Part shown: in pieces, positions 48,852-61,300 of the stretch
Layout of the letters: each line of letters begins with the position of its first letter
Numbering within the stretch: position 1 is the first letter of the stretch
NCBI RefSeq assembly: GCF_036320965.1
Contig: NC_092251.1
Location: 445,001 to 509,000 of the forward strand
Direction of reading: 5' to 3'
DNA from: Panulirus ornatus
Taxonomy: Eukaryota > Arthropoda > Malacostraca > Decapoda > Palinuridae
DNA length: 64,000 nt
Program-made: the position numbers and the translations under genes
Notes under the pieces: model-generated
Databases searched by the model: none
Told to the model about the DNA's origin: nothing
The model's input: only the letters and a program-made list of their open reading frames with translations

Positions 48852-50695
48852 TATGATCATGTTGAGTATTCTTATGATCATGCTGAGGATTCTTATGATC
48901 ATGCTGAGGATTCTTATGATCATGCTGAGGATTCTTATGATCCTGCTGAGGATTCTTGTGATCATGCCGAGGATTCTTGAGATCATGCTGAGGATTCTTG
49001 TGATCATGCTGAGGATTCTTGTGATCATGCCGAGGATTCTTGAGATCATGCTGAGGATTCTTATGATCCTGCTGAGGATTCTTGTGATCATGCCGAGGAT
49101 TCTTGAGATCATGCTGAGGATTCTTATGATCATGCTGAGGATTCTTATGATCCTGCTGAGGATTCTTGTGATCATGCCGAGGATTCTTGAGATCATGCTG
49201 AGGATTCTTATGATCCTGCTGAGGATTCTTGTGATCATACCGAGGATTCTTGAGATCATGCTGAGGATTCTTGTGATCATGCTGAGGATTCTTGAGATCA
49301 TGCTGAGGATTCTTGAGATCACGCTGAGGATTCTTGTGATCATGCTGAGGATTCTTATGATCATGCTGAAGATTCTTGTGATCATGCTGAGGATTCTTAT
49401 GATCATGCTGAGGATTTTTATGATCATGCTGAGGATTCTTATGATCATGCTGAGGATTCTTATGATCATGTTTAGGATTCTTATGATCATGCTGAGGATT
49501 CTTATGATCATGCTGAGGATTCTTATGATCATGCTGAGGATTCTTATGATCATGTTTAGGATTCTTGTGATCATGCTGAGGATTCTTGAGATCATGCTGG
49601 TGATTCTTATGATCATGCTGAGGATTCTTATGATCATGCTGAGGATTCTTATGATCATGTTTAGGATTCTTATGATCATGCTGAGGATTCTTATGATCAT
49701 GCTGAGGATTCTTATGATCATGTTTAGGATTCTTGTGATCATGCTGAGGATTCTTGAGATCATGCTGAGGATTCTTATGATCATGCTGAGGATTCTTGAG
49801 ATCATGCTGAGGATTCTTATGATCATGTTTAGGATTCTTATGATCATGCTGAGGATTCTTGAGATCATGCTGAGGATTCTTATGATCATGCTGAGGATTC
49901 TTATGATCATGCTGAGGATTATTATAATCATGCTGAGGATTCTTATGATCATGCTGAGGATTATTATAATCATGCTGAGGATTATTATGATCATGTTTAG
50001 GATTCTTATGATCATGCTGAGGATTCTTACGATCATGCTGAGGATTATTATGATCATGTTTAGGATTCTTATGATCATGCTGAGGATTCTTGAGATCATG
50101 CTGAGAATTCTTGTGAATATGCTGAGGATTCTTATGATCATGCTGAGGATTCTTACGATCATGCTGAGGATTATTATGATCATGCTGAGGATTCTTATGA
50201 TCATGCTGAGGATTATTATGATCATACTAAGGATTATTATAATCATGTTGAGGATTCTTATGATCATGCTGAGGATTGTTAGAGTCATGCTGAGAATTCT
50301 TGTGAATATGCTGAGGATTCTTATGATCATGCTGAGGATTCTTACGATCATGCTGAGGATTATTATGATCATACTAAGGATTATTATGATCATCCTGAGG
50401 ATTCTTATGATCATGCTGAGGATTCTTATGATCTTGCTGAGGATTCTTATGGTCATGCTAGAATTCTTGTGATCATGCTGAGGATTTTTATGATCATGCT
50501 GTGGATTATTATGATCATACTAAGGATTATTATGATCATCCTGAGGATTCTTATGATCATGCTGAGGATTCTTATGATCATGCTGAGGATTCTTATAGTC
50601 ATGCTGAGAATTCTTGTGATCATCCTGAGGATTCTTATGATCATGCTGAGGATTATTATGATCATACTAAGGATTATCATGATCATGCTGAGGAC
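48852..50695. repeat. 21-bp minisatellite, about 88 units
   Basis: About 1.84 kb of GATCATGCTGAGGATTCTTA-type units, each with the palindrome TGATCA. Variants: CATGTTTAGG, GATCCTGCTG, CATGCCGAGG, and, in the right third, GGATTATTATGAT and CATACTAAGG, some of them in repeated blocks. The 21-bp period keeps long frames open on both strands (539 codons plus, 537 minus; heptads like LRILMIM and RILSMII). These are artefacts of the period. Confidence 0.98.
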
Positions 50696-50907
50696 AACGG
50701 GAAGAAATCTACCTTGCAGGAAGGAAGCGTCACCTTGAGCCTCCTCTGTGATGGAAGCCGTCACCTGTGTGATGTTATCTTTGCTATGTTCGCTTCAGCA
50801 GACACATTACATGACATACTTTTCCCCGTGACTGTTACAAATACAAGAAATTCTCCCTTTTGGGATTTTGGAAAATTGTGTACAGTATGAAATACGGTTA
50901 AAGACTA

Positions 50908-51228
50908 TCTACACCCTGGCCAACGGTGGGGTCAGGATCCGTCAACACCCTGGCCAACGTGGGGTCAGGATCCGTCTACACCCTGGCCAACGTGGGGTCA
51001 GGATCCGTCTACACCCTGGCCAACGGTGGGGTCAGAATCCGTCTACATCCTGGCCAATGGTGGGGTCAGGATCCGTCTACACCCTGGCCAACGGTGGGGT
51101 CAGGATCCGTCTACACCCTGGCCAACGGTGGGATCAGGATCCGTCTACACCCTGGCCAACGGTGGGGTCAGGATCCGTCTGCACCCTGGCCAACGGTGGG
51201 GTCAGGATCCGTCTGCACCCTGACCGAT
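50908..51228. repeat. 33/34-bp minisatellite, about 10 units
   Basis: Units contain ACACCCTGGCCAACGGTGGG and GTCAGGATCCGTCT. Early units are 33 bp (ACGTGGGG) and later ones 34 bp, so frames shift between units. Confidence 0.97.
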
Positions 51229-51521
51229 GATGAGACGGGGAACACTGTACCTCCTCGGCTACAACCTTTGTTATTATTTCCTTCCCTAAGTTTCCACCAA
51301 TCTTCTTCACCTCGTCTTCTTCACCTCAGCTTCAGAACTTCTATCTTTATCCAGATCAGCTGGTCTACTGAGAATCTTTTGTCATAGTGAGATTACATAT
51401 TTCTCTTCTCGTCTTTAAGGAATTTATTGTAGTGTGAGTGTGCCTGTCTGTCTGTCTGCCTGTCTGTTCATATATCTGTCTCTCTGTCTGTGGGTATGTC
51501 GCCTTGTATAGGATTTTTTTC

Positions 51522-51523
<2 letters not shown>

Positions 51524-51572
<49 letters not shown>
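51524..51572. repeat. (GT)n microsatellite
   Basis: About 49 bp of (GT)n. Confidence 0.98.
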
Positions 51573-51575
<3 letters not shown>

Positions 51576-52402
51576 CATGGCATGAACACAAGACAATGGT
51601 AAAAGTTCCTCTTACTCAGAACACACAATAAGGGCACGCACTAATTACACATAACCAGATCCCTCCTCCCATATTGTAACAGTATTTCAGTGTCAGGAGG
51701 AGACTCAATTGCTCGATGATCTGGTTTCCGTTTTCTCTTTCTTTCTTCATTGCTAAAAGTGGAAAACGCAATTTTCTTTCCCATTCAGAAAGATAAATCC
51801 AATCCCGGGATGAGAGGAAGACTTACTTAAAAAGTTAGTCTTCGAAAAAGAGAATTACTTAGTGAACGCGTCCACTGTATTGCTGCCGTAAGAGAGTCGT
51901 GTGCGTGAGTTGGTTTGCATGCGGGTTGATAATAGTTACGTGCGTGAGCAGGGATTTGCGTGTGTGTGTGAGTCGGTAGTTACGTGCGAGGATTATCAGA
52001 TTGGTTACTAACTGCATCTTATGTGAGGCACTGGTAATGATGGCGGCCTCTCCGTCAGAATCTTTCTGAACAGTGATAATCTATTACTAAATGATCAGTA
52101 TAGCCTAATAAACAATTAGATGACCCAATAGAATGCACAGTAATCTGACGATCCATTCACTGATATGTTTATCTCTGAATAACAGTAGTAGTGTAAGTAT
52201 AACTTAAGGCTCTGGCGTACAGACGATCCCGAAGACATGTGTACACTATATCGAGAAACAGTCCAATCAGAGCAAAGATCTGAAAGACAACTGGCATAAA
52301 GGAAAAGCATGAAAGAAATAAGAGACGTGAGTTAAGGAATTAGCGAGACTGTCCTCCCGTGTCGCCATGCACACCTACCCAACAACAAGAATAACAACAA
52401 CG
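51573..52402. other. No gene recognised
   Basis: GT/GC-rich GTGCGTGAG words at 51900..51990. Otherwise unassigned, ending in AACAACAAGAATAACAACAA at the LINE junction. Confidence 0.5.
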
Positions 52403-52403
52403 G

Positions 52404-52622
52404 TTGAAATGGTTTGGGCACATGGAGAGAATGAGTGAGGAAAGATTGACCAAGAGGATATATGTGTCGGAGGTGGAGGGAACGAGGAGAAGAGGGAGAC
52501 CAAATTGGAGGTGGAAAGATGGAGTGAAAAAGATTTTGTGTGATCGGGGCCTGAACATGCAGGAGGGTGAAAGGAGGGCAAGGAATAGAGTGAATTGGAG
52601 CGATGTGGTATACCGGGGTTAA
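52404..52622 (+). pseudogene. Line-A C-terminal coding remnant
   Basis: 72 codons open from the truncation to the family stop after VVYRG. No RT motif is included. Confidence 0.9.
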
Positions 52623-52807
52623 CGTGCTGTCAGTGGATTGAATCAGGGCATGTGAAGCGTCTGGGGTAAACCATGGAAAGCTGTGTAGGTATGTATATTT
52701 GCGTGTGTGGACGTATGTATATACATGTGTATGGGGGTGGGTTGGGCCATTTCTTTCGTCTGTTTCCTTGCGCTACCTCGCAGACGCGGGAGACAGCGAC
52801 AAAGCAA

Positions 52808-52825
<18 letters not shown>
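52404..52825 (+). mobile_element. Line-A, 5'-truncated (C-terminus and short 3' UTR)
   Basis: Starts at TTGAAATGGTTTGGGCACAT after an AACAAC-rich flank, one of the few Line-A 5' breakpoints here not at (AT)n. It encodes WFGHMERM and GRPNWRWKDGV, then has a short 3' UTR lacking the upper stem-loop (as in the copy at 6680), the terminal CGCTACCTCGC-AGAC-GCGGG hairpin, GACAAAGC and A21. Confidence 0.92.

Positions 52826-52892
<67 letters not shown>
52825..52892. repeat. (AT)n microsatellite joining two Line-A copies
   Basis: Pure (AT)n between the A21 tail of one Line-A and the 5' terminal inverted repeat of the next, same orientation. Confidence 0.97.
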
Positions 52893-52896
<4 letters not shown>

Positions 52897-53063
52897 GGGG
52901 ATAGGGGAGAAAGAATACTTCCCACGCATTCCTCACGTGTCGTAGAAGGCGACTAAAGGGGACGAGAGCGGGGGGGGCCAGAAACCCTCCCCTCCTTGTA
53001 TTTTAACTTTCTAAAAGGGGAAACAGAAGATGGAGTCACGCGAGGACTGCTCATCCTCCTCGA
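52890..53063 (+). promoter_or_regulatory. Line-A 5' UTR, shared with Mini-A
   Basis: TATCCCTGGGGATAGGGGA, GAAAGAATACTTCCCACG, GTGTCGTAGAAGGCGACTAA, CCCTCCCCTC, GGAAACAGAAG and GAAGGCTCAG blocks match Mini-A in order. RTE-type elements are expected to carry an internal promoter near the 5' end, so this is where one would lie. That role is inferred; no promoter motif is recognised. Confidence 0.6.
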
Positions 53064-53912
53064 AGGCTCAGATTGGGGTGTCTAAATGTGTGTGGATGTA
53101 ACCAAGATGAGAAAAAAGGAGAGATAGGTAGTATGATTGAGGAAAGGAACCTGGATGTTTTGGCCCTGAGTGAAACAAAGCTCAAAGGTAAAGGGGAAGA
53201 GTGGTTTGGGAATGTCTTGGGAGTAAAGTCAGGGGTTAGTGAGAGGACAAGAGCAAGGGAAGGAGTGGCACTACTCCTGAATCAGGAGTTGTGGGAGTAT
53301 GTGATAGAGTGTAAGAAAGTAAATTCTAGATTGATATGGGTAAAACTCAAAGTTGATGGAGAGTGATGGGTGATTATTGGTGCAAATGCACCTGGGCATG
53401 AGAAGAAAGATCATGAGAGGCAAGTGTTTTGGGAGCAGCTGAATGAGTGTGTTAGTGGTTTTGATGCACAAGACCGGGTCATAGTGATGGGTGATTTGAA
53501 TGCAAAGGTGAGTAATGTGGCAGTTGAGGGAATAATTGGTATACATGGAGTGTTCAGTGTTGTAAATGGAAATGGTGAAGAGCTTATAGATTTATGTGCT
53601 GAAAAAGGACTGGTGATTGGGAATACCTGGTTTAAAAAGCGAGATATACATAAGTATACGTATGTAAGTAGGAGAGATGGCCAGAGAGCGTTATTGGATT
53701 ACGTGTTAATTGATAGAGGCACGAAAGAGAGACTTTTGGATGTTAATGTGCTGAGGGGTGCAACTGGAGGGATGTCTGATCATTATCTTGTGGAGGCGAA
53801 GGTGAAGATTTGTGGGAGTTTTCAGAAAAGAAGAGAGAATGTTGGGGTGAAGAGAGTGGTGAGAGTAAGTGAGCTTGGGAAGGAGACTTGTGTGAGGCAG
53901 TACCAGGAGTGA
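53064..53912 (+). pseudogene. Line-A APE-type endonuclease domain (broken)
   Basis: Exonuclease-endonuclease-phosphatase fold enzyme that nicks target DNA to prime reverse transcription. Motifs in order: LNVCGCN, LALSETKL (catalytic Glu in SET), NAPGH, VMGDLNAKV (GDxN), YTYVSRRDGQRALLDYVLI (LDY) and GGMSDHYLV (SDH). A TGA at 53364..53366 interrupts what is probably a Trp pair (VDGE-stop-W-V-I-I-G), and a second TGA at 53910 ends the segment after RQYQE; both are in frame. All catalytic motifs survive. No upstream ATG is obvious, so the native start is not known. Confidence 0.88.
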
Positions 53913-53933
53913 CTGAGTACAGAATGGAAAAAG

Positions 53934-54491
53934 GTGAGAACAAAGGAGGTAAGGGGAGTGGGGGAGGAATGGGATGTATTTAGGGAAGCAGTGATGGCTT
54001 GCGCAAAAGATGCTTGTGGCATGAGAAACGTGGGAGGTGGGTTGATTAGAAAAGGTAGTGAGTGGTGGGATGAAGAAGTAAGATTATTAGTGAAAGAGAA
54101 GAGAGAGGCATTTGGACGATTTTTGAAGGGAAAAAATGGAAATGAGTGGGAGAGGTATAAAAGAAAGAGGCAGGAGGTCAAGAGAAAGGTGCAAGAGGTG
54201 AACAAGAGGGCAAGTGAGAGTTGGGGTGAGAGAGTATCATTAAATTTTAGGGAGAATAAAAAGATGTTTTGGAAGGAGGTAAATAAAGTGCGTAAGACAA
54301 GGGAGCAAATGGGAACTTCAGTGAAGGGGGCTAATGGGGAGGTGATAACAAGTAGTGGTGATGTGAGAAGGAGATGGAGTGAGTATTTTGAAGGTTTGTT
54401 GAATGTGTTTGATGATAGAGTGGCAGATATAGGGTGTTTTGGTCGAGGTGGTGTGCAAAGTGAGAGGGTTAGAGAAAATGAGAAGAGGTAG
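53934..54491 (+). pseudogene. Line-A linker and RT amino part (frameshifted)
   Basis: Continues the endonuclease frame after the TGA at 53910. It is charged and basic (KRKRQEVKRKVQEVNKR near residues 75-91 of the segment). From MGTSVKGANGEV it overlaps the start of the copy at 6681. The frame ends early at ENEKR because 13 bp (TTTGGTAAACAGA) present in the copies at 6680 and 63527 are missing near 54480. Confidence 0.88.
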
Positions 54492-54588
54492 TAAAAGCTT
54501 TACGGAACATGAAAGCCGGCAAGGCAGCAGGTTTGTATGGTATTGCAGTGGAATTCATTAAAAAAGGGGTGACTGTATTGTTGACTGG

Positions 54589-56031
54589 TTGGTAAGGTTA
54601 TTTAATGTATGTATGATTCATGGTGAGGTGCCTGAGGATTGGCGGAATGCTTGCATAGTGCCATTGTACAAAGGCAAAGGGGATAAGAGGGAGTGCTCAA
54701 ATTACAGAGGTATAAGTTTGTTGAGTATTCCTGGTAAATTATATGGGAGGGTATTGATTGAGAGGGTGAAGGCATGTACAGAGCATCAGATTGGGGAAGA
54801 GCAGTGTGGTTTCAGAAGTGGTAGAGGATGTGTGGATCAGGTGTTTGCTTTGAAGAATGTATGTGAGAAATGCTTAGAAAAACAAATGGATTTGTATGTA
54901 GCATTTATGGATCTGGAGAAGGCATATGATAGAGTTGATAGAGATGCTCCGTGGAAGGTTTTAAGAATATATGGTGTGGGAGGCAAGTTGTTAGAAGCAG
55001 TGAAAAGTTTTTATCGAGGATGTAAGGCATGTGTACGTGTAGGAAGAGAGGAAAGTGATTGGTTTTCAGTGAATGTAGGTTTGCGGCAGGGGTGTGTGAT
55101 GTCTCCATGGTTGTTTAATTTGTTTATGGATGGGGTTGTTAGGGAGATGAATGCAAGAGTTTTGGAAAGAGGGGCAAGTATGCAATCTGTTGTGGATGAG
55201 AGAGTTTGGGAAGTGAGTCAGTTGTTGTTCGCTGATGATACAGCGCTGGTGGCTGATTCATGTAAGAAACTGCAGAAGCTGGTGACTGAGTTTGGTAAAG
55301 TGTGTGAGAGAGGAAACTTAAGAGTAAATGTGAATAAGAGCAAGGTTATTAGGTACAGTAGGGTTGAGGGTCAAGTCAATTGGGAGGTAAGTTTGAATGG
55401 AGAAAAATTGGAGGAAGTAAAGTGTTTTAGATATCTTGGAGTGGATCTGGCAGCGGATGGAACCATGGAAGCGGAAATGAATCATAGGGTGGGGGAGGGG
55501 GCGAAAATTCTGGGAGCATTGAAAAATGTTTGGAAGTCGAGAACATTATCTCGGAAAGCAAAAATGGGTATGTTTGAAGGAATAGTTGTTCCAACAATGT
55601 TGTATGGTTGCGAGGCGTGGGCTATGGATAGAGTTGTGCGCAGGAGGGTGGATGTGCTGGAAATGAGATGTTTGAGGACAATATGTGGTGTGAGGTGGTT
55701 TGATCGAGTAAGTAATGTAAGGGTAAGAGAGATGTGTGGAAATAAAAAGAGCGTGGTTGAGAGAGAAGAAGAGGGTGTTTTGAAATGGTTTGGCCACATG
55801 GAGAAAATGGGTGAGGAAAGATTGACCAAGAGGATATATGTGTCAGAGGTAGAGGGAACGAGAAGAAGTGGGAGACCAAATTGGAGGTGGAAAGATGGAG
55901 TGAAAAAGATTTTGAGTGATCGGGGCCTGAACATGCAGGAGGGTGAAAGGTGTGCAAGGAATAGAGTGAATTGGAACGATGTGGTATACCGGGGTCGACG
56001 TGCTGTCAATGGATCGAACCAGGGCATGTGA
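54589..56031 (+). pseudogene. Line-A reverse transcriptase and C-terminal region
   Basis: 480 open codons after the frameshifts. RT motifs: QCGFRSGRG (72-80), FMDLEKAYDRVD (106-117), GLRQGCVMSPWLFNLF (164-179) and catalytic FADD (214-217). The C-terminal LYGCEAW, WFGHMEKM and GRPNWRWKDGV follow. The preceding GKAAGLDGI block is present as DNA but out of frame, and its Asp codon reads Tyr (GLYGI). Protein identity to the 6681 copy is very high with scattered substitutions (for example DAPW for DALW). The frame runs 18 residues beyond VVYRG (RRAVNGSNQGM) compared with the 6681 copy, where CGA reads TGA, a difference that may mark subfamilies. Confidence 0.92.
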
Positions 56032-56162
56032 AGCGTCTGGGGTAAACCATGGAAAGTTCTGTGGGGCCTGGATGTGGAAAGGGAGCTGTGGTTTCGGTGC
56101 ATTATTACATGACAGCTAGAGACTGAGTGTGAACGAATGGGGCCTTTGGTGTCTTTTCCTAG

Positions 56163-56221
56163 CGCTACCTCGCACACATGAGAGGGGAGGGTGTTGTTAT
56201 TCCATGTGTGGCGAGGTGGCG
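56163..56221 (+). other. Conserved stem-loop in Line-A 3' UTR
   Basis: Left arm CGCTACCTCGCACACATG (56163..56180) pairs with right arm CATGTGTGGCGAGGTGGCG (56203..56221): 18 pairs with one bulged G and one G-U, and a 22-nt loop. Equivalent arms occur at about 39390, 21450 and (minus strand) 23880..23945. LINE 3' UTR structures are often bound by the element's own RT; that role is inferred here. Confidence 0.75.
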
Positions 56222-56399
56222 ATGGAACAAATAAAGGCAGACAGTATGAATTATGTACATGTGTATATATGTATATGTCTGTGTGTGTATATGTATGTGT
56301 ACATTGAGATGTATAGGTATGTATATTTGCGTGTGTGGACGTGTATGTATATAAATGTGTATGTGGGCGGGTTGGGCCATTCTTTCGTCTGTTTCCTTG

Positions 56400-56427
56400 C
56401 GCTACCTCGCTAACGCGGGAGACAGCG
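56400..56427 (+). other. Terminal 3' hairpin shared by Line-A and Mini-A
   Basis: CGCT-AC-CTCGC-TAAC-GCGGG-AGAC-AGCG: an inner 5-bp stem with a 4-nt loop and an outer 4-bp stem. Mini-A keeps both stems with different sequence (loop TATC or TAAC, 3' internal loop AAAT, outer arm GGCG giving U-G). It lies just before the A-rich tail, where RT initiation would occur. Confidence 0.7.
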
Positions 56428-56459
56428 ACAAAGCAAAATAAAAATAAATAAATAAATAA

Positions 56460-57557
<1,098 letters not shown>

Positions 57558-57624
<67 letters not shown>
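57558..57624. repeat. (CT)n microsatellite
   Basis: About 67 bp of (CT)n. Confidence 0.98.
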
Positions 57625-57626
<2 letters not shown>

Positions 57627-57799
57627 TTCCCATATTCTGAGGTGCTGGGCTAACCACCAGCGCCTCCCTCAGCCGCCTTTGCCCCACATATCGACTACGA
57701 GCTTGAAGAGATCGTTTGGTACAGCTGGCGTCACCAGCAGCCACTTGCACAGGCGAAGGCTTCGAGGTGAAACTTGGTTTCAGAAGGTTGAAGTCTTGC

Positions 57800-58058
57800 T
57801 GCGGCAATATGTGGCGGAACCAGAGACACTGTGTAGTTACATGTGACCAAAGCAAAGACACTGTGTAGCAATATGTGACGGAACTAAAGACGATGCGGTA
57901 ATTTGTGACGAAAACAGTCATTGTGTGGCAATATGTGGCGAAACCAAAGACACAGCTTGGCAATATATGGTGGAGTCACAGACATTATGTGGCAAGGTGG
58001 GACGAGACCATAGACAGTGTGTGGCAATATGTGGAGAAACATGAACATTATGTGGCGT
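57800..58058. repeat. Degenerate ~32-bp minisatellite, about 8 units
   Basis: Diverged units of GGCAATATGTGGCGGAACCA then GAGACACTGTGT. Spacing varies between about 28 and 36 bp. Confidence 0.88.
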
Positions 58059-59109
58059 TATGTGATGCACGTAATCTTTCAGTGATAAATTGTAATACTG
58101 TAAAAAATATGAATAACTTTTAACTGGACATCATTAGGATATTCAGAACCAATATCGTTGTGGTCAGGGGTCGTATCGTCACCTCGTGAAGTATAATTGC
58201 ACAATTGTGATCAAGGTATAAAGTGTCCATCCAATGAAGACATTCTGTACATCTTTGAGTTAGCTAATCTGAAGTGAAAAAGAATATATATATAGTCTGT
58301 GCGGTTTTTTGTTTTTGCTTTTTTTTTGTCTTAAGGAAGAACAATGTTCCTGGTATACAGTTAAAACGAAGGTAAACACTCAGGTTCCAGCGTAAGGTTC
58401 TTCACAGCAACATCACAGTGCGATACCGACGTAATTTACAAAATTCAATTACTACGAAATGATGCTAACATCCAGCAGTGGTGACAAGGTACAGATATGA
58501 CGTGACTTACGTTGGTTGCCCTGGATATAATGAGACAGATAAGACAGGAATTGAATGACGCAGACCAAAACAAAGCCAATAACAGGGTACCAGACCCTCC
58601 TTCAGTATCAGCGAGGAAGCTTTCATCTCTCCCATGATGTATTCGGTCCTCGAATTCAGTTCTTTTCGGCAGACAAACTGGCACAAGTGGTATTCATGTC
58701 ATTCTTTGCGACATGACTATGCTCAGGTGCCACGCACTTCTGTGTAAGAAGTTATTTCGTTTGAGACAAACCTTGTCTTCATCAGCCAGAAGTCCTACAT
58801 GATGTCGCCACAAATCTTACTCAAAAGCCGTAATATTCCGCTGTATCATTACAATGTGCATCACTAACATCTAGTGAGAATTACTTTTAATCATGAATCC
58901 CTTCGTACCGTCATCCATTTACAGCTTATTTATCATTTCCTTCTTTCAGTGAGAGACACATGAATGTCTGTTATGTACGAGAGACACATAAATGTATATT
59001 ATGTACGAGAAAAATATGATATTGCCTAGGTTGTCTTATGTTTTCTCCGATACATCGACAGGGGAATGTTTTTGTTACTTTGTCACTAATTACACACACA
59101 CATGTGGAT
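58059..59109. other. No gene recognised
   Basis: A motif F-like piece (GGGGTCGTATCGTC) near 58168 and T-runs at 58305..58328. Otherwise unassigned. Confidence 0.5.

Positions 59110-59170
<61 letters not shown>
59110..59170. repeat. (GT)n microsatellite
   Basis: About 61 bp of (GT)n. Confidence 0.98.
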
Positions 59171-59171
<1 letters not shown>

Positions 59172-60792
59172 TCGTGTCGTTCCTTTTTCCCTCCAGCCTC
59201 ACGGCTTTATCGACCTTCCTTATGATCTTTTTTCCTTCCCTCTTGACGCCCTTCTCCTCCTCCTCTTTTTTTTCCTCCCTCTCCTCCTCCTCCTACCCTT
59301 CCTCGAATAGAGAGGATATTCAGCAAAATATCATCGTCCTTAAGAGACCCTGAAAGCGACACTGCTGGGAACGAACTCACATGAATCTAAAGTGATTTTC
59401 CAGTCCAGCGCTCGTCTTGACAACAAGTGAGTAGCCCAGGTAATGGTATCTCCTTCTCAGACTTTCTGCATGGACAGTGAGTCAGTCCTTCAGTGCCTCA
59501 GACACTGAACACCTTGTACCTACTCTCGGAGTACAGTGTACAGTCAGTCATGCGACCATCCAAAATTTCTTTGGATGCTTGAATGGGATCAATGTTTTGA
59601 AATCATTCACAGTAATCAATTTATCAAGTTATAATAACGGTTGACTAACTGCCTTCCTTCGTGAGTCATATTTCTCCTGCCTACGAGTACTTACGGCTAG
59701 ATATTGCTTGAGGCAGCGCTGGCGCGTAATTTTCACCGCATATTTTGTTTAATTCACGATACTGTCGTCTTTCTCAGCAACACATCTTCCCAAATTTTAG
59801 GTTTATCCGGTATTTTCTTGATCCATCTATCAAGTTTCCTTTAAAGTCTTCGTGATTTACTCTGGTCTCACTGGATGGAATATTGAAGGTTGGCACCATC
59901 TTTCTGAGACACACATTATTTGCTCGATGTTTCTCACATACGCAGCCAGTAACATTTACAGACTTATTGACTTTGTTTCTTTCCATGTGTGAAGCTTTTT
60001 GTCAGCCTTGTCAAAGGTGTTCTTGGTGTAGGAAAACTGTCAGCAACATGTAATATGTTTTGGAACCATGATCTTCTCCGTCCATTCTTTCTTCCGCAAA
60101 ACATAAATTTATATGGAACTTTGTGGCCATCATCAGCCAAACTTAAGTTAGAAGATCCTCATTATACATAATGGATTATCGGCCTTCTTTTCAGTTACTT
60201 TGTTTCTCTTATAATTACAGAATTTCTTGTAACCCTGGAATCATCCTCACAGAACCCTTAGCTTCCGTGTCGGAAAACACTGCCTTATGTCCTAATTTTT
60301 TCCTTCCGTTTTTTGCCATATATTTCATCCATATCATTCTCTCTTCCTCTTACAGGAGCGTACACTTACAGTAGTTCTAACATGGTAGTTAACGTGTTTC
60401 ATGACGTCACAACAGCAGTAATCACTTTTCCTTCATTTGTACACATTAAACCTTTCGAACATCAACTTTCTGTACGTTGTACTGTAACATCTGCTCACTT
60501 CATGTTTTGTACTACTTTCCATTCAGTTTTTCTTCTCACTTGTAGTTCTATGTCATCATTCTTTAATTTTCTTCCATCTTATCTGTTCTTTCTTTGCTCA
60601 TTGCTAATTTTTTCTTCCTTTTCTAGTCTCGTCTAATCATTTACCGTTTTCCAAGTGTTTGTGGTTTTCGTTGTAGGTTAGGCGTCTCGCTTGGAGGTCT
60701 CGATCCTCACCTGTCTTACTTTATCCATCATTAGGAAAAATCTGTTGACGTTTATGTTAGTTTGTACAAACCACATTTTGATTTATATTTGC
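59171..60792. other. No gene recognised
   Basis: 59230..59310 is a pyrimidine-rich CTCCTCC stretch. Frames up to 107 codons (60313..60636) are Ser/Phe-rich with no motif. Confidence 0.5.
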
Positions 60793-60889
60793 AATCATTA
60801 ATCTCATTAGATCATCAATCTTATTAGATCATTTATCTTATTAGATCATTAATCTCATTAGATCATTAATCTCATTAGATCATTAATCA
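60793..60889. repeat. 17-bp minisatellite, about 6 units
   Basis: Units of ATTAGATCATTAATCTC with small variations. Confidence 0.95.
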
Positions 60890-61036
60890 CATTCAAGTTC
60901 GACCAACTGGTAGTTCCCGATCGTCGTTTGTTAATGGTTCATATTTATCATCATTCATTTCCACATGATGAGATGTGCTTAAATCTGTAATGATACGATA
61001 TGAATTGCTTGTTCTGCTTGCTTCAGTGTCTGAGAG

Positions 61037-61040
<4 letters not shown>

Positions 61041-61085
<45 letters not shown>
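61041..61085. repeat. (GA)n microsatellite
   Basis: About 45 bp of (GA)n followed by a G-run. Confidence 0.98.
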
Positions 61086-61092
<7 letters not shown>

Positions 61093-61243
61093 GGGGGGGG
61101 GACAAGTGCCACTGTGAACTGCAGTCAACCCCAGCTTGTACAGTGTAGATTAAGAAACATAAAGAAAGAGAAGAGAATGTCCCTCCGGGGACAAGAACAA
61201 AGCTAGAGCCCCACCTGATTCTGAACGCCATTACAAGGAGAAA

Positions 61244-61298
<55 letters not shown>
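61244..61298. repeat. (CA)n microsatellite
   Basis: About 55 bp of (CA)n. Confidence 0.98.

Positions 61299-61300
<2 letters not shown>

Noticed and set aside
48843..50472. Open frames of 537-539 codons on both strands
   Set aside because: Produced by a 21-bp tandem repeat whose length is a multiple of three. Both strands are open equally, which is not expected for a gene.
52825..52903. Target-site duplication around the full Line-A copy
   Set aside because: Both flanks are (AT)n, so any duplication is indistinguishable from the repeat.
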